Shown here in pieces: positions 7,166-7,657 of a stretch of 7,657 bases of DNA (within the stretch, counting starts at the first letter, position 1; each line of letters begins with the position of its first letter). The stretch lies in contig JAFODX010000053.1 of NCBI GenBank assembly GCA_017380475.1, positions 1 to 7,657 of the forward strand. The letters run 5' to 3'. A program made the position numbers and the translations under genes. The stretch is from Clostridia bacterium. Lineage in GTDB: Bacteria; Bacillota; Clostridia; UBA1381. The notes under the pieces are model-generated. The model had not been told where the DNA came from. It was given only the letters and a program-made list of their open reading frames with translations, and searched no databases.

Positions 7166-7200
7166 CTGTCCGAAAATTTTGTTCCGATGACAATTTATGC
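7162..7200 (-). promoter_or_regulatory. Candidate competing RNA helices of the attenuator
   Basis: Several mutually exclusive pairings can be drawn by eye in the leader RNA. AUUGUC (7194-7189) pairs with GACAGU (7170-7165), with CGGAA/UUUCG stacked inside. CGGA (7172-7169) pairs with UCCG (7165-7162) and would mask the foot of the terminator. AUUGU (7194-7190), helped by CAU (7199-7197), matches ACAAU (7140-7136) and AUG (7132-7130) in the terminator's right arm. The last pairing would be covered by a ribosome at the leader stop codon but free when the ribosome stalls in the aromatic codons, which is the logic expected of attenuation. Which of these forms is unproven. Confidence 0.45.
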
Positions 7201-7269
7201 CTCGGTTATCACAAAAGACGGGCAGCCCTTAACAAAATAATAAAAGTAATAAAAATACTTCTTAAACAT
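7195..7269 (-). CDS. Phe/Tyr-rich leader peptide of the aromatic operon (24 codons)
   Basis: A short frame, MFKKYFYYFYYFVKGC followed by PSFVITEA and TAA, lies between the operon promoter and the attenuator. Of 24 residues, five are Phe and five are Tyr. Residues 5-12 are an unbroken aromatic run (Tyr-Phe-Tyr-Tyr-Phe-Tyr-Tyr-Phe), mostly UAU and UUU codons. There is no Trp codon. Translation is well supported by AAAGGAGG ending 9 nt before the ATG, the strongest ribosome site in the window. The peptide itself is probably unimportant. In known leader-peptide attenuators such as E. coli pheL, a ribosome stalled at scarce-tRNA codons changes RNA folding and prevents termination. By analogy, low Phe-tRNA or Tyr-tRNA charging here would open transcription of DAHP synthase, pheA, tyrA and their neighbours. 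The product and mechanism are inferred; the codon run, ribosome site, promoter and terminator are visible. Confidence 0.88.
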   Translation of the reverse strand: MFKKYFYYFYYFVKGCPSFVITEA

Positions 7270-7276
7270 AAGACTA

Positions 7277-7286
7277 CTCCTCCTTT
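7277..7286 (-). promoter_or_regulatory. Strong Shine-Dalgarno site of the leader peptide
   Basis: AAAGGAGGAG on the minus strand contains a perfect AGGAGG and lies 7-9 nt from the leader ATG at 7269. Its strength relative to the other ribosome sites in the operon argues that the short leader frame is truly translated. Confidence 0.85.
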
Positions 7287-7303
7287 GCAATTTATTGTAA
7301 TAC

Positions 7304-7332
7304 ATTTTACACCCATTTATTCTGTTTGTCAA
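7304..7332 (-). promoter_or_regulatory. Housekeeping sigma-type promoter of the aromatic operon
   Basis: On the minus strand, a consensus TTGACA -35 box (7332-7327) is followed by a 17-bp spacer and a TAAAAT -10 box (7309-7304, one mismatch to TATAAT). An A/T-rich tract lies just upstream. Transcription should start near 7296-7298, which gives a 5' leader of about 175 nt to the attenuator U-tract and about 230 nt to the DAHP synthase ATG. It is the only good promoter I see for the seven genes downstream. Confidence 0.88.
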
Positions 7333-7344
7333 TACTTTTTTTAA

Positions 7345-7388
7345 AAAAAATTTAAAAACAAGAAGATGTTGCATATTGCAACATCTTC
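7345..7388 (-). terminator. Rho-independent terminator of the upstream minus-strand gene
   Basis: GAAGATGTTGCA (7362-7373) and TGCAACATCTTC (7377-7388) are perfect inverted repeats, giving a 12-bp stem with a 3-nt loop. On the minus strand the stem is followed by TTGTTTTTAAA and a further run of T. It begins 6 nt after the stop of the partial gene at 7395 and ends just before the operon promoter, insulating the two units. On the plus strand it has no following T-run, so it is probably one-directional. Confidence 0.88.
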
Positions 7389-7394
7389 AGCGAA

Positions 7395-7657
7395 TTATTT
7401 ATTCTTTTCTGCGTACCACTCTTCGTACATTTTAATGTTCTGAGTAATCTGGTCGTTATCTCTCTGGAAAACGCCCATTGCAGCGATGTCGTTGGGCTTA
7501 AGTGCTGAGAATACTTCCTCATATACATCCTTTACAGTCTGTCTTATTTCTTCTTCAGTCTTATTAATGAAAATCTGACCGCCTGCAAAAATCTTGAACG
7601 CTATTACCGGCTTATCAACCTGCTTTAATGTGTTAAGCATAATCGGACGGTCTTCGG
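7395..7657 (-). CDS. C-terminal part of an unrecognised protein (5' end outside the window)
   Basis: The frame is open from the right edge to TAA at 7395-7397, giving about 87 residues. The start is not in the window; the internal Met at 7640 is preceded by in-frame codons reading EDRPI, so it is unlikely to be the true start. Visible sequence includes KPVIAFKIFAGGQIF, a beta strand and Gly-rich turn reminiscent of a TIM-barrel strand and loop. It is followed by a charged helix (EEEIRQTVKDVYEEVF) and LKPNDIAAMGVFQRDNDQI, another strand and turn, and the tail ends YEEWYAEKNK. This would suit the last strands of a barrel enzyme, but I do not recognise the family and assign no function. It has its own terminator at 7362-7388, so it is not part of the aromatic operon. 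Confidence 0.75.
   Translation of the reverse strand, partial: EDRPIMLNTLKQVDKPVIAFKIFAGGQIFINKTEEEIRQTVKDVYEEVFSALKPNDIAAMGVFQRDNDQITQNIKMYEEWYAEKNK

Larger units (their letters stand above)
273..7298 (-). other. Phe/Tyr biosynthesis operon (single inferred transcription unit)
   Basis: Seven enzyme genes follow the leader peptide: DAHP synthase, GNAT, pheA, aroB, aroC, aroA and tyrA. Gaps are 13, 14, 13, -4, 3 and 5 nt, with no internal terminator or convincing internal promoter. Each gene has its own ribosome site, usually overlapping the end of the gene before. Promoter and attenuator sit at one end and a bidirectional terminator at the other. The unit covers shikimate steps 1, 2, 6 and 7 plus both prephenate branches; dehydroquinase, shikimate dehydrogenase and shikimate kinase are absent. 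Confidence 0.85.

Noticed and set aside
7070..7300. T-box or other known riboswitch in the leader
   Set aside because: No T-box consensus or specifier stem was visible by eye, and the space is taken by a translated leader frame and terminator. A covariance search was not possible.
7159..7344. 61-codon plus-strand frame across the operon leader
   Set aside because: It lies antisense to the promoter, leader peptide and attenuator, has no plus-strand promoter or ribosome site, and its composition follows from the AT-rich complementary leader.
1..7657. Mobile elements, CRISPR arrays, defence genes or tRNAs
   Set aside because: No transposase, integrase, direct-repeat array, tRNA cloverleaf or toxin/antitoxin-like gene was seen. 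The window is almost fully explained by the biosynthetic operon and two flanking partial genes.

Overview
The window looks like a chromosomal segment from a low-GC Gram-positive bacterium, probably a Clostridia-type gut Firmicute (Ruminococcaceae/Oscillospirales-like). I infer this from the AT-rich third positions, the purine-rich Shine-Dalgarno sites, the near-consensus housekeeping promoter and the style of the aromatic enzymes. No rRNA, tRNA, CRISPR array or insertion sequence is visible, so the taxonomic call is inference only.

Layout, left to right. The 3' end of an unidentified plus-strand gene (1-206) converges on a long operon and shares a bidirectional terminator with it (232-270). 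The minus strand from about 7298 down to 273 is one tightly packed aromatic amino acid operon. In transcription order it holds a promoter (7304-7332), a 24-codon leader peptide (7195-7269), an attenuator-like terminator (7120-7165), DAHP synthase, a GNAT acetyltransferase, the P-protein pheA (chorismate mutase/prephenate dehydratase/ACT), aroB, aroC, aroA and tyrA. Gaps between the main genes are 3-14 nt, and aroB/aroC overlap by ATGA. At the right edge is the 3' end of another minus-strand gene (7395-7657), closed by its own strong hairpin terminator (7362-7388), so the aromatic operon is a separate transcription unit.

How the genes work together. DAHP synthase and AroB carry out shikimate-pathway steps 1 and 2. 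AroA and AroC carry out steps 6 and 7, giving chorismate. PheA and TyrA draw chorismate-derived prephenate to phenylalanine and tyrosine. Steps 3-5 (aroD/aroQ, aroE, aroK) are not here and must lie elsewhere.

The most notable element is the unannotated leader peptide MFKKYFYYFYYFVKGC... It has eight consecutive aromatic codons (Tyr-Phe-Tyr-Tyr-Phe-Tyr-Tyr-Phe), a perfect AGGAGG ribosome site, and a Rho-independent hairpin between it and DAHP synthase. It contains no Trp codon, matching an operon that makes Phe and Tyr. This has the form of ribosome-mediated attenuation that senses both Phe and Tyr charging, and no T-box is visible.
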